NCBI GenBank assembly: GCA_963693305.1
Contig: OY855906.1
Location: 9,082,102-9,146,101 of the forward strand
Source: Meandrina meandrites
Taxonomy: Eukaryota > Cnidaria > Anthozoa > Scleractinia > Meandrinidae
DNA length: 64,000 nucleotides
Reading direction: 5' to 3'
Shown here piece after piece: positions 11,473-25,300 of the stretch. Position 1 is the stretch's first letter; each line of letters starts with the position of its first letter. The notes below the pieces were generated by a model. That model saw only the letters and a list, made by a program, of their open reading frames with translations, searched no databases and was not told the DNA's origin. The translations under genes were made by a program, and so were the position numbers.

Positions 11473-13326
11473 CTGAAAGAAAAAAAAAATATCTTGCCAT
11501 GTAATTTCAACGATCTTTGAAGAATTTTAACCATTTCAGTTTTTAAATTACTAGCAGAAAGTAAACGTTATCAGTTACATGGAGTGAAGCAATTATGCAT
11601 GTAGTGTAGAAAATCAATGTACTAATCGATCTGCATAAATTTTAAAGTAGGAGAGTAAGCCATTAAACGTAAATCCCGGGCTAGCTGATCAGGTTTGTAA
11701 GTGCAACCTAAAACCCAGAGGAGCAAAAACCAGAGAAGCACAGCATTAGTTTTCCACTGTCGAATGAGGAACGCGACCCAATTTTCAGGTACGTTCTATA
11801 CACCGCAAATACTGCGACGTCAGAAAAACATTACAAGGCGTCACGAACGCGACAAGACTTCGTAACTAAATCCGTAAAGACATAACACTTGGTTGACAAT
11901 ATTTTACGATATCTTACCTGTTTATATTGTCGTTTACTGATACTATCACCTGGAAGAAAGGTAAGCTAACTGAAGCTAATCGCTGTAATCGAATTCAACC
12001 CGTGTCGCCTGCTGTCTTACGTAGCCATGTAGTATTTTGTTTCAGGATTTGTACGCCGCTTTTCAATCAGCAAAGTTAAAATCCATCTCAGTCACCGCTA
12101 TGTAAACTCGCGTACATCGTTGCGAGAACGGCTGTCGGTCTTAATAGCGGATTTTAGCCCAAAAGTTAAACGAATCTCGTCAATTCAAATGCTACTGTGC
12201 GGCTGCGTGACATTCAATGTCATGACAAACCGTCGCTACGCAACGCGAAAAACCGGAGATAAACAAAGCACATGGTGCAACCTCATACTGACGCAGTCAA
12301 CAAATCGCTCACAATCCAAGATCTGTGCCAACATTTTCTTCTTTTCGAATTTGGCCTCCCGGCGGCGTCTTCACTTGCAACTGCTGACAGAGCCTAATAC
12401 CCTGCTTGCATATTTACCTTCTTCTTGTATCAGAGCCGCGAGGCCAAAAGATCCATGACAGCAGGAAAGATATTCCATTAGGGAATTTTATATTTCAAAC
12501 AAACGTTTAGTATTTTAAACATGCAATCATACATTTAGTAGGCGTTATTTGTTTTACCCAAAATGAAGTCTTTATCTCATCGCAAACCTCGTGGGAATAT
12601 TTGACGATTTACGATTGGCTGTGGATCAACTTCACAGTGTGGTACACTTCAATGAGTTTTCTGAAAAGAAACATTAAAAAGTGTTTATTTCCTAGAACCA
12701 TGATAGAGCACATCACACTTTCAGTATTACATAGTGGGAGGAAGACTATAAAATAAACCCTAACACGGGCTTTCACAAATAGTCCTGTAAATACTGTTTG
12801 CACGTTTTTGATATATCTCAATCGAAAACAAAAACTAAGGAGTAAACGGAGAAATAAAATCGTAAATATCTATGCTAATTAAGACCTTGTTTCCAAACCA
12901 CCTTCACAGTTGAGATTTTCTTGGTTGAACTTGTTGAATTATTAACGAGTTTGAGAACCAAGGATAAAATTGAACCACAACATGTACAAACCACAGCGAC
13001 TTATTGATGAAAACAATTCTACAAACAAGTGCAGCCAAAACTAAAGAAAACATAACAGCCAAGGTAAATATTGCTTCGTACTCATTATGCAAATCGTTGC
13101 AAGTACAGCCTCAACGACTGGTCGAAAAGAAAGTAAAGGTGTCGAGGGCCTTAAATAAAACAATGAACTACAACCAAGTTCGGTTTTCTTTTGTTCGCAT
13201 TCGGAGATATGCAAATATTTTGTAGTTCTCAACACGTTGTGTCGAAATCGCTGATCTTGTCGGACACAAAAAATGCCGTCTTCAACGTGTAGGTTACGGT
13301 AGTTGGTCGTTGATAGCCGATAGGCA
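11473..13326. promoter_or_regulatory. Intergenic spacer between divergent TRPA genes 1 and 2
   Basis: The 1.9 kb between the two start codons must hold the promoters and 5' UTRs of both divergent genes. It is AT-rich. I saw no clear TATA box, no coding region and no full transposon. A candidate non-coding exon of gene 1 would end at 11918 on the minus strand. The assignment rests on position only. Confidence 0.45.
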
Positions 13327-16300
13327 ATGAACATCGATTTTGCTCCTTCGCCGCTGGCGATAGACGATGAAAGCTCTCCAAATGGAATATTTTTTAAGAT
13401 GGAACCTATCGTAGAAAAATCAAACAGCGTTTTTGATGCTGCTGCTAACGGAAAAATGGCTGATATCCAAACGTATTTATCGACGACGACTGAAGATAAT
13501 TTGGATATTTTGGATCAAAATGGTGCGAGCGCCCTACACCACGCGGCGAGAATGAACCGCGTTCAAGTTATCGATTTCATGCTTAAGGCAGGGGCTAGTG
13601 TTGATGTTTACAGCAAAGATGGCTTGACGCCTCTTCATGTCGCTGCCAGGTAAATATAGACAAGAGAAGTAACAATTCATTGTAAGGATTGATACTGTAC
13701 TTAAGTTTTTAGCTATTACTGATTGTCCTGATAGATCTGAAGATGGGAAACATTGATCTGCTGAGAGTGCCAGAAAACGAATATTACTTTACAACAGGAA
13801 TTAAATGGTACAAATCGTCATGACGATTCAACAATTAAACGTAGCGATTTAGCAAATTTCTACCTTTGCAAATAAAGAAATTTGATTCTGTAATAGGCTT
13901 CATGTTCCTACAGCGAAATCAATTTTCGCTATAGGAACATGAAGTCTATTCAGATACAGTGACTTTTGTGGTTAATATTGCCCTTAGGACAATCTGGTAT
14001 TTTTCTTTGTTTTATAATATTCACTAACAACACATATTACCATACAGAAGAAAGGAAAATGCCAAGTTGAAGCAGAGACAAAATTGAAGCAAAACACATA
14101 CACTACCAAGAATTGTCCTTTGCACCGATACAATTAATTTTTACAGAGCATTTTTGCAAGCCGTCAATACAGTCATGGCCGCGAAGAAAACGTTGAATTT
14201 AGGCCTTAGGTGACGGACAGACAGACAGACTGACTGACTGACTGACTGACTGACTGACTGACTGACTGACTGACTGACTGACTGACTGACTGACTGACTG
14301 ACTGACTGACTGACTGACTGACTGACTGACTGGGTCTTCCAACACCACTTTCACCAAAAACGGACCTTCTCTATCTCAGTATGGCGATGATAAGATGATA
14401 AGATAAGATAAGATAAGATAAGATAAGATAAGATACTTTGTTACCGTAAAATATTTAAAATATACTTAGCTATACGGCTAGTTTACAGATATTCCACGAG
14501 TTAAAACCTTAAATCTAAATTAATGAAAATATAAAATATGAAAATGCTAACTATTATAAAAATAATACTATTACTAGGATTAAAAATATAAAAATAAAAC
14601 GTCCTTAAGGTGGCCCGCGGCTATTTCTGGGAAAGGAGGTGCTCTTTTCTAAATCGCGTTTTCGGCATGTAAACCTCAACCGATTTCTCTGATTTTTGGC
14701 AATCGAAATAACAAATGTTCAAATTTATAAAGCTTTGAACTTTAGGGCGAACAAAATAAACGAACACGAGATATTAGCGTTTTTAAAAAAATCAATTTAT
14801 GAAAAAAACGCGAATATTTTCCAAACGGCACGATGGATTTTTTTCTAATCAATGTCAACAAGGTCAAATTATCCAAGTTTTAATGTGAGCAAGTTTCAAC
14901 GAAATCGGCTGGGTAGAAATTGCTGCACAGTTGACTGTTGAATTTTTGCTTCAAAATATTATGCTTGTGTATAATTGGGAGCTGTTGCAACAACGCTTAA
15001 GTAATGCTAAGATCCCATGGATTATTTGAAAGCTAAAACGTTGCTAAAAAGTATGGAAAGATCGGAAACTCCCAGCAAAAGTTGTAGACAAAAAAAGCAG
15101 AAGAGGTTTACGGTGCGTAAATTGTGAATTTTAAAATATTCATTTTTTTTAGAATTAAAAAAAATCTACCAATTTTTTTTCTTTTATTTTCAAGTATGAG
15201 AAAATACAGCATATATGCAAACGGCTTTATCTAGTTCCGTCTGTCTAGTCTCGATGAAACTCGTCCAATGTGGCTCGCCAAGATAGCGACTTCTCGTCTT
15301 CCATTTTGGAGCGCTTTGAAAATGCCCTTGTTACAGTAAGTTATTCAAAGTTGCCGCATTCTCAAGATTATTTAGCACCTGGAAATAAACATGCCACGGA
15401 TAAAATTGCGGCTGAGCTTTGTATTCATGCATTTTATTTAGCAATGAATGGGGCATGTGGCGTGGTATGTTCAATTCCAGGTGCTAAATAATCTTGAGAA
15501 TGCCGCAAGTTTGAATAATTTACTGTTACGCGAGGGTTTCCAAAGCGCTTCAAAATGGAAGACGCGAACTAGCCATCTTGGCGAGCAAAATTCGACGCGT
15601 TTCATCGAGATTAGACACACGAAACTAGATAAAGCCGTTTGCATACATGCTGCATTTTCTCATACTTAGAAATAAAAGAAAAAAAGTCGGTAGATTTTTT
15701 TTTAATTCGAAAAAAATGAATAAACCTCTTCCTCTTCATTCGTTTACAACTTTTTCTAGAAGTTTCCGATCTTTCCATACTTTTCAGAAACTTTTTAGCT
15801 GGCATTAAGCTTTCAAATAATCCATTGGATCTGAGCATTACTTAAACTTTGCTGTAACAGCTCCCAATTATACTTACTTACTTACTTACTTAGGCCCGTC
15901 GCTCCAAGTGGAGCATAGGCCATTAACAACAGCTCTCCAGCGAACTCTAACTTGGGCTGTTCGCACAACTTCTTTCCAGGTGTAGCCCATCATCCTAAGC
16001 TCTGTATCTGTGTCGCGTCTCCAGCTGTTTTTGGGTCGCCCTCTCCTTCTCTTCCCTTGTGGATTCCAGGTCAGGGACTGGCGCGTGATGTTACCTGCTT
16101 CTTTCCGCAGGGTATGGCCAATCCAGCCCCATTTCCTCTTTAGCATCTGACTTCCTACTGGCTCTTGATCCCCTCGCTGCCACAGCTCCTCGTTGCGAAT
16201 TTTCACAGGCCACCAGATGTTTAGGATACGTCTCAGGCAACTGTTTATGAATGTTTGGATCTTCTGTAGTGCCTTTTTTGTTCGTCTCCACGTCTCTGAC

Positions 16301-19300
16301 CCATAAAGGAGAACCTATTTAACATTTGAATTAAAGATTCGAAGCTTGGTTTCAGTCCTGATTTCCTTGGACTTCCAGATGTTTCCGAGCATGTTAAACG
16401 CTGCCCTTGCCTTGCCAATTCTTGCTCCTACATCTACATCTGTACCTCCTTCTTTGTCAATAACACTGCCAAGGTATGTGAACGAGTCCACCTCCTCTAG
16501 CTGCTCTCCTCCTACTGTGATTGGATTCTCATTGGTAGTGTTGATCCTCATGACCTTTGATTTACCCCTGTTGGTCTTTAAACCAGTCCTTTCTGAAGTT
16601 GCTGCCAATCTGGTGGTCTTGCCCTGCATCTGGTCATGGTTATGTGAGAGAAGAGCCAGATCATCGGTGAAGTCTAAGTCCTCCAACTGTGTCCAAAGGG
16701 TGCACTGAATCCCATTCTTCTTTCCCTCTGTGGTGGTTCTCATAATCCAGTCAACATCCTTGACGGACACCAGTCCTGACATTGAAGCAATCTGAGAGCT
16801 GGCCTCTGTGCACCACTCTGCATGACATTCCCTCATAAGTTCGCTGAATGAGTGTAATGATCTTTTCTGGTATGCCATAGTGTTTAAGTAACTTCCACAG
16901 AGTTTCTCTGTCCACACTATCAAAGGCCTTCTCATAGTCAATAAAATTGACGTAAAGAGGCGAGTTCCACTCCAGAGATTGCTCTACTATTATGCGAAGA
17001 GTGGCAATATGATCTGTGCATGACCTGTCCTGTCTAAAGCCAGCTTGCTGGTCTCGTAGTCGGTTGTCGACTGCTGCTTTCATTCGTTCTAAAAGAATTC
17101 TGTTTAGGACTTTGACTTTGCCTGGAATCGATAAAAGAGTGATCCCCCTGTAATTAGTACAGACCCTCAAGTCTCCTTTCTTTGGTAGTTTGATAAGAAG
17201 TCCTTCTTTCCAGTCCCTTGCAATCTCCTCCTCCTCCCCGATGTTTTCGAATAATCTGTAGAGAATTTCAGTGGAAGTGCCTATGTCTACCTTGAGAGCT
17301 TCTGCAGGAACACTATCTATCCCAGCTGCCTTACCATTCTTCAGTGCCTGGATTGCTTTTCTAATCTCATGCCGTGATGGTTTAGCACAATTAATAGACA
17401 GCTCTGTCTTTGCTGGAGGTATATCTGGGGGGTCTTCTGGGCCTGGTCTATTAAGGAGCTCACTGAAATGCTCCACCCATCTCTTTAGCTGTTCCTCTGT
17501 TGATGTCAATATTTTCCCCTGCTTGTCTTTAATTGGCTTGTCTGTCACTTGGTATCTTGCAGCAAGCTTCTTAGTTGTATTGTAGAGCTCTTTCATATTC
17601 CCCCTTGCTGCTGCTTCCTCCGCTTGCCTGGCTAAATTGTCGATGTGGCTCCTCTTATCCCTCTTTATACTCCTCCTCACCTCTTGGTGGGCCCTTGTGT
17701 ACTGCTGTTGTGCTGCTGCTGCCTTACTTGCTCTTGGTCTACACGTGTTCAATATGGCCTTCTTCTTCCTTCTCTCTTGTATCTTCTGCAGAGTTTCTGC
17801 TGTCATCCAGTCCTTATGTTGGGTCGTTTTCCTGCCAACAGTCTCCTCGCATGTCTTAGTCCACATCTTCTTTGTCTGCTGCCACTTCTCTTCAAGCTGC
17901 ACGTTTTCATCATCATAAAGCTGCTGGAGCACCTGGTACCTGTTGGCGAGGTTGATCTTGAATATATCTGCAGTCTCCTTGTCCCTCAACAGGTCCACAT
18001 TATACCTTGTTCTAGTGGCAGGAGAAGGTGGTTTGCAGCGCTTTAGGCGTAGCTTGAGAGTTGCCAAAACCATATGATGATCTGATGCTGCATCTGCTCC
18101 TCTTTTGACTCTCACATCCTGTAAAGAACGCCTGAACCTCCGACATATACACACATGGTCGTATCTAGCAGTTTCAGAGCCACCTTAAAATTCCGAAAAT
18201 TTAAGGTGGCTCTGAAACCGCTAGATAGATTTTTTTCTAACTGTGCAAAAAGTTGCATCTTAACATGCTGGTCATTATTCAACAATAAAAAATGGGGGTC
18301 ACTGTGCTCGTTTTTGAGTTATAAGCACTTAAATGGAAAATTAAGGGTGTTTTTAACAGGCTAAACTTTTGCTATGGTAACCAGTGACGTCATGAAAGTG
18401 GCCACAACTTCTTTAGTAATGATTGGACATTTGTTTGATATCATTATTGTAGCAGCAACTGATAAGGATTTGTAGTACTGGCCCATCAAAGTTTAAGAGC
18501 TGGAATGTGCTGGAAACAATTGGGACTGGCATCGCGTTAAAAGGCCCTGTAAATTAAATTTACAATTTAAAACTAAACGTTAAACCTCGAACCTCGATGA
18601 TATATACGAATTAAAGATAAAAACACTCCTGTGATTGAATGAAACCACTTATATATTTCGTTGTTTATTACGATGCTATGTTTCTTTCTTGTAGGCACAA
18701 TTCTCAAGAAGCCCTCGATATTTTGCTGAAGAAAGGAGCTAAACCAAACGTTGCATCCATCTTAAGCGGTTGTACTTCTCTTCATGTTGCCGCGCGATTT
18801 GGTCACATACGGATCATAGAACGGCTGCTGATCGTGAAAAACTTGGATATTGACGCAACTGACCAGCAAGGAATGACTGCTCTTCACTTAGCTATCAGTA
18901 GAGGATATGAGAATATTTGTAAATATCTCATTGATAATGGAGCCGGTATTAACATAACCACAAAAGAGGGACACACTTGTCTTCATCTAGCAGCAAATGC
19001 TGGCAACACTGACATTGTGTCTTTGGTTATTCAGACCGGTAAGTAAGGGCGTTTGCACATTGCCAGATTCTCTATCTGGAGATGTAAAATGCGCAACATT
19101 TCTCCCAAGAAAGAAAACTTCTCTCTTTTCCTCTCACATTACGACACAGCAGAAAGCATGTTTTAATTTACTGATGTAAATGCAAAGCCATGCAAATACC
19201 TCTCCCTCTTTCTCTTTCGTTTTTTTTTTTAATGTATCTTGATGTTTGTACTTTTTCTCTTCTTTTCTTCCCCTTGTAATGTTTATAAATAAGGTAAAGT

Positions 19301-22300
19301 AATAAACAGCAATGCATTCTAAGTTCGAAAAGCAAAACAAAAACGACGTTTAAAAAATTCCCCGTCAAAGACGTGAAAAGAATCGAATCTAACTTCAGAG
19401 AGAAAAAATTCTTGCAGTAATTAATCGAGTAATTAAGATTCAAGGACTACAGTCCAGTAAATGCGTGGTAGACGATAAATACAACTTTCACTGTACTAGT
19501 ATGCTTTCTTATTGTTTCTGTCGTCGTTTTTACCTCATTTCAGCTCTGAAGAATAGCTTGAGGTATCCAGGTAACGCAATACGGTCGAACAAGGACGATC
19601 CAGAATTCAACCAGTTTGTAAACCAAAAAGACGCAGACCAAAACTCAGCACTTCACATAGCTGTTCAGACAGGTCACGTGTCCATGTGCCAAGTCCTTCT
19701 GCAGCACGATGCAGATGTTGACATTCAAAACAAGTGCTTAAAGACTCCTTTGCACGTGGCGTCCATTCGAAAAGACAGAGAGATTTTACAATTACTCATC
19801 AAACGAGGAGCACAAACAAACACCAGGGATTGTAAACACAGAACTCCTCTTCACAGGTAGGGCGTGGTCGTACTTTGCAACTGATTATCAACTGATTAAA
19901 AGAAAAAGTGTTAGCACTGGTTTCCTGAAATTACAAGAGCAGGTCATAAAAAGTTCGTTATTTAAAGTTTATCCTTCATTATCAATCAGTGATAACAAAA
20001 TCCCCGGTCCGTTACTGACCACGAAGAATGGATTGTGCTCCGTGTTCTATTAGGTCAAATATCTCCTTGCAGTATCAGCACACGGTCATGAGGACTTGTG
20101 AGCAGAATACAGAAACAGTCTATACTCATCAACTAGGTTGTTGATTAACATTGTGTAAGAAAACAGTCGTGCCCAAAGAAACCATTTAAGATATTTTTTC
20201 ACACAAATGTCCGTTTTCGTTATCTTACATCTACCCTTTTCTTAGTGCCGCATACTTTGGAAACACAGACGGCATTGAGCTTCTTCTTAAGAGTTTAGCA
20301 TCTACAGATCCCACGGACATCGATGGTATGACGCCATTTCTCTGTGCAGTAGCCGCTGGTCATACAGACTGTGCCAAGATGCTCCTTGGGTCTGGCGCGG
20401 AAATAGCAGCTCGTGATAAGTTCCAGAGATGCTGTATTCATCTAGCTGTAGAAAACGACAAGGAAGAGGTCTTAAAGGTGTTGCTTGAGATATCTGGGAC
20501 AGGACTTACTAATGTTCCCGATGTACATGAAAGGACGGCATTACATTACGCCGCTTTATCTACAAACACAAGGGTAAGAACTAAAACTAGATGCAAACGA
20601 AGTCGGCAAAGTCTAAACTGTAAATGTACGATAATTAACCTTTATTATTCAACAAATTCGCGCGAATGCCCATATATGCTCAGAAAGTCATTGTTATCCG
20701 TCATCCGTACATAACAGATATCCTGCGATATACGTAGGCTGCCAGGATTTGACTGAAATCTTGCAAAGCGTTGCACAACCACAATTTTTCTCGCTGCAAA
20801 ATCAGTTTCGTTGACAATTTGTTGAATGATAAAACAATTATCCTGCTCAATCTTGCGGAATATCGTCTGATTTTAGCCAACTCGGCCTACGGCCTCGTCG
20901 GCTAAGTATCAGGCGATATTCCGCGCGATTCACCTCCGAGCAACTCGCGTGCGAAAACTGTAATCGTTAACAGGAACAAATGAGTTAAAATAAATCTTTT
21001 GAGGTTTTATTATCTCACTGTTCTGGTAAATATCCACCACTAGCCACCTCCACTAAGGTGAATAGTTGCTAAATAGTACATGACCTCTTAATTGTTTACA
21101 AGACCGTTTCCACGACCAGTAGACTGGTACGCTACCTCCTAAACATGACTTGCCTCTTTTACACTTTCACGCCAATAACTGAGCTTAAACAGGAGTAACG
21201 GATGATTTAATTTAACGTCCGCAATTTTTTTGTAGCTTCTGGACATTTTGTTGGAGAAGAAGGCGAACTGTCTCCTTAGAGATGGTGGTGGAAAGACGCC
21301 ATTACACATAGCTGCCGAAACAGGGAAACCCCGCCATGTTGAAGCTCTAGTCAAGGCTTCCCTCGTCAGTGTTTTTCAGAAGGATGTGCACGATAGAACA
21401 CCATTACATTGCGCGGCCTTGAACGGAAGACGGTAAGGAGGGAAATGACGTACTATGCTTTCTCAGATTATAAATACATAAAAGCAGTGGTTTTATTCCT
21501 TTGATAAAAATTACTATGGGATTTAAATTCAGAGGAGCGATACGAAAAAAAAAATTGTGTGCACGAACCTGGCTGACGCCTACTGCTTATTGATACGTTG
21601 TTCTCGAAATAGTACGATGCTGTGATAAAGGATAACTTTATCGATGAGAAAGATACCTAGATTATTATTTCATGATCGATAATTTGTTCGTTTCCCTGCA
21701 GAAATATATGTTCAATTCTGTTCCGAATGGGTGCAGATGTCGACAGCCCTGACGTCTACGGCTGGACCCCTCTTTTGTATGCTGCCAAAACAGGAGCCAC
21801 TGGCTTAATTCAAATGTTCCTCGATTTGAACGCCAATATAGATCATCAAGACCAAACTGGAAACACCGCGCTCCTGATTGCAGCTGGAAAAGGTCAAGTG
21901 GATGCTGTAAAGATCCTTTTAAATCGACAAGCAAGCTTGAAACCGGATAAAAACGGGCTCAACTGCCTCGATGTGGCCATTGAGAATCAACAGGAAGACG
22001 TCATTATGGCTGTTATTAAACATTCCAGGTGAAGCAAAGAAAAATTTTTGAGCTTGGATCACTTATATTGCTGCAAATAAAGCCGAGTCAGCTTTTCAGG
22101 AGAGAAATGTACCAAACGAGCAGACGTACTTCTACTGTAGAAATCATTTACTATCTGATACATGTGAACTTTTTACAGGCAAGCTTTAATAGGACATAAA
22201 TTACTTTCCAAGTTTTTTGTGCACCAACCCATAACTGGTGACCATTTTAAAATCATGGCCTATCGATGTCATGCTTTTTCATACCTGTACAAATTGTACG

Positions 22301-25300
22301 AATGATTTTCTCTTTTTCAGATGGAGGGAGATCTTATCGGCAAAAAGCTCTGATGGTCAGAATCGAATGGGGAAGCTCATTCAAAGATTTCCGGATGCTG
22401 CCACGACTGTGATGGATCGCTGTATCCAGCGATCTCAAACCAACCGCTCTATCACGTACGACTTTAGCCTCCTCGATCCAGGCCCTGACGATCAAAGCGG
22501 ACCAAACGAGGAACCTTTCTTTGGTCTGATGGTGATGGTAAAGCACAAGCAAATGGACCTCCTGGTGCACGATCTCTCCAGAAAACTTCTCAAGATCAAG
22601 TGGCGCAGTTATGGATGGTTTGTTTACTGGACAAATCTTATCGTATATTCCATATTCCTTGCTCTTATGACGTATTTCATGTTAGCGCAGCGGAAAAATG
22701 TTGTCCTCAAACGCGAGGACGATGATTCCGATGATGATGATGATGACTATTTCAAGCAGAAAAGCGTCATCGGCAATATTATTGCATTCCTTATCCTTAT
22801 ATTTGCAACATTTCATCTATTCAAAGAACTCTATCAGATTTTCGTTCAACGAGTGGCGTATTTCAAACAATGGACGAACTTACTGGAATGGGTTCTTTAC
22901 GTGTCAACAATATTGTTCATGCTCCCCTACGCGTTCTCGGGCTATACTTCAATTCTTAATGGCGACCCGAGGATTACCTGGCAGATGGGAACAGTTGCCG
23001 TGTTCTTGGGCTACATGAACTTGATATTGTTCGTGCAGAGCTTGGATTACGTAGGCATCTACGTCACAATGTTCTTCCAAGTGGCAATGACAGTGTTGAA
23101 AACCATCGGTTTGTTCTCGTTGTTTGCTGTTGCATTCTCCGTGGTGTTTTATATACTTCTCAGGGAGCAGGTACATGTCCCCTGTTTGCTTATAATTAAA
23201 GGTTGTAAGATTTCACCAGCGACGCTCACGAAGCACACCACTACTCAGAACAATTCAGAGAGATCACCTGCTCTGAATAACAATGTGCACGTGTAAGGAT
23301 GAAACTGCTCACGTGCTTCAAGTGCATAGTCCAAGGTTGCTCACCCATACGTGAGGATTTGTAGTTAATCTTTTAGTTGTGACTTTTGAATGAGATGTTT
23401 CTGATGGTTTGCATCAATAGCAGTGACCTAATGCCATACAAAGTAGTGCATTCGACACCAGATCTATAGCGATCCCCATCCAGGCTTGAGCACTGCCGGA
23501 GACATGCACTTCCTTGTTTTCTTTAGTGGGAAAGACCTCCACACAGTGCCTCCCCCCCCCCCCCCCCCCCCCTAGAAGTGTAAACGGGAACACTAACCAA
23601 TTGTTAGGGGAATCTGACAAAATCTTGAGCCGGGAGAGCCTGTGATGGACTAGCATCCCACCTTCCTCGTAACTTCATACTACAGAAACCCTGACAGTCT
23701 TGAGTCACTAGACTCTTAAAAATGTTCTGTTTTGTGCAATCTCGGTAAGAATAATTTAAGAGTTAATTGTTCGACAGATTCTATGTGCCATGTTCCCTTT
23801 TGTCTTTTTTCAGGCTGCGTTTGACACCCTTCCCATGACGATTGTGAAGGTAATTGTGATGACAATTGGCGAGGTAGACTATAACAGTATGTTAGTGGAC
23901 AACTTAGAAGCCAAGAATCCAGATACTGGTGCACATCTAGTACCTTACAGAGAATCTTCGTTTATCTTCATGTGTATCTTTGTCTTTGCCATGCCCATCG
24001 TTCTTACGAACCTTCTGGTAAGTAACATTTTAGGATGCGAAAGTTTCCTATACCGAGCTTTACTGAAGTTGTGGGGTGGCAGAAAGTCCTCTTCTCCCCA
24101 CCCCTATATGGGGTAAAAATATTAGGATTAAAACTTTAATGTAACATTTACTGATTTGTCATTACCAACACTTGCCTACACTTCCTTGAACGAACATGAA
24201 CTTTCTGAGCCTTCAAATTTTGTGCACCCTCAGTAAGTCTTTTGTCTTTTAAAGGTTGGTTTAGCCGTGGGAGACATTGAATCAGTACAGAAATATGCAT
24301 TTCTGAGGAACAAAGGACAGTTCATAGACTTCGTTTTCGGAGTTGAAAGGAACTTTCCAAAATTCATCACACGCCGGTTTCACAAGCCTCAGTTAGTGGT
24401 AACTGGACGTTACGTGGAAAGGAAGATTTCGTCAGGGTAAATATTTGTGTTGGGAAGTTGGGGCGTACAGGAATGAATCTATGTGAAACTTTTAAAACCG
24501 CTATTTAGACTCATTAACTAAGATATGTCCAGAAATGCACGGTAATGAGATTCATGTTCCTCATAATAGGCATCACAAAGTGTCCTCATTAATGAAATCC
24601 CACCAAAACACACAAAATTATATCAAATATAAAGTATATGAAAATGCCTAAAAGCCCAGTAGGGCATGAAGTACTCTGTAAACAATACTTGCGTGCATTT
24701 CTGGACATAAGTGTATTCTTTTGTTAAGACGGAAAACGAACGAGACGAAAGGTTCAATACATCTTTTAAAACAACGCAGAATGACCGTTTCGCCTCGTTT
24801 GTATGTCAAACCGCTGAGAACTTTTACAGCAGCTATTGCAGTTCATTCTTGGTTGGAGAATTTTTTAAAAAATTAGTGGTTCTTTTTTTTTCTGGAAATA
24901 GACTGCTTAGTGAAATGTTAGCACTCTCCATCAATGAAGACTTCAGTCTTGACCTCCTACCAGCAGCTGCCAGTTAGCCATATTCTCGGCCATAATCAGT
25001 CAAAATTACCTTAAATTGAAGGAACACGCAAATTACAATTAAATTAGAACTCAGCAAAGGGTATTTCTAGGTTAGGTAACCTTAGTCTGTAACACACATA
25101 TTGAGTTTACTACAAGCCACTCACTGCAATGAGTGAACAACAATGAAATTGTCTGATAACCAGACCAGAATTTTTACAGCAGAAGAAAAAATACCAAATA
25201 AGTTAAATAAAAATGAACAAGGGTGGATTATATTAAGGAAGATTGGGATGGATTGCAAACGTCGACAAACATAATGGGGAAGCTGCGCAATCCGTAAAAT

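Noticed and set aside
12120..12458. 112-residue open frame in the gene 1/gene 2 spacer
   Set aside because: Low-complexity, no known motif, no splice or homology support; likely chance.
14216..14434. CRISPR-like array
   Set aside because: The repeats are simple 4-5-bp microsatellites with no spacers.
15270..15669. Open frames between the arms of the 14605-15872 foldback
   Set aside because: They are mirror readings of the inverted arms with no conserved motif.
23550..23573. Poly-C runs here and at about 26069, 38785, 39478 and 63290
   Set aside because: Homopolymers of uncertain length, probably inflated or shortened by sequencing; no function inferred.
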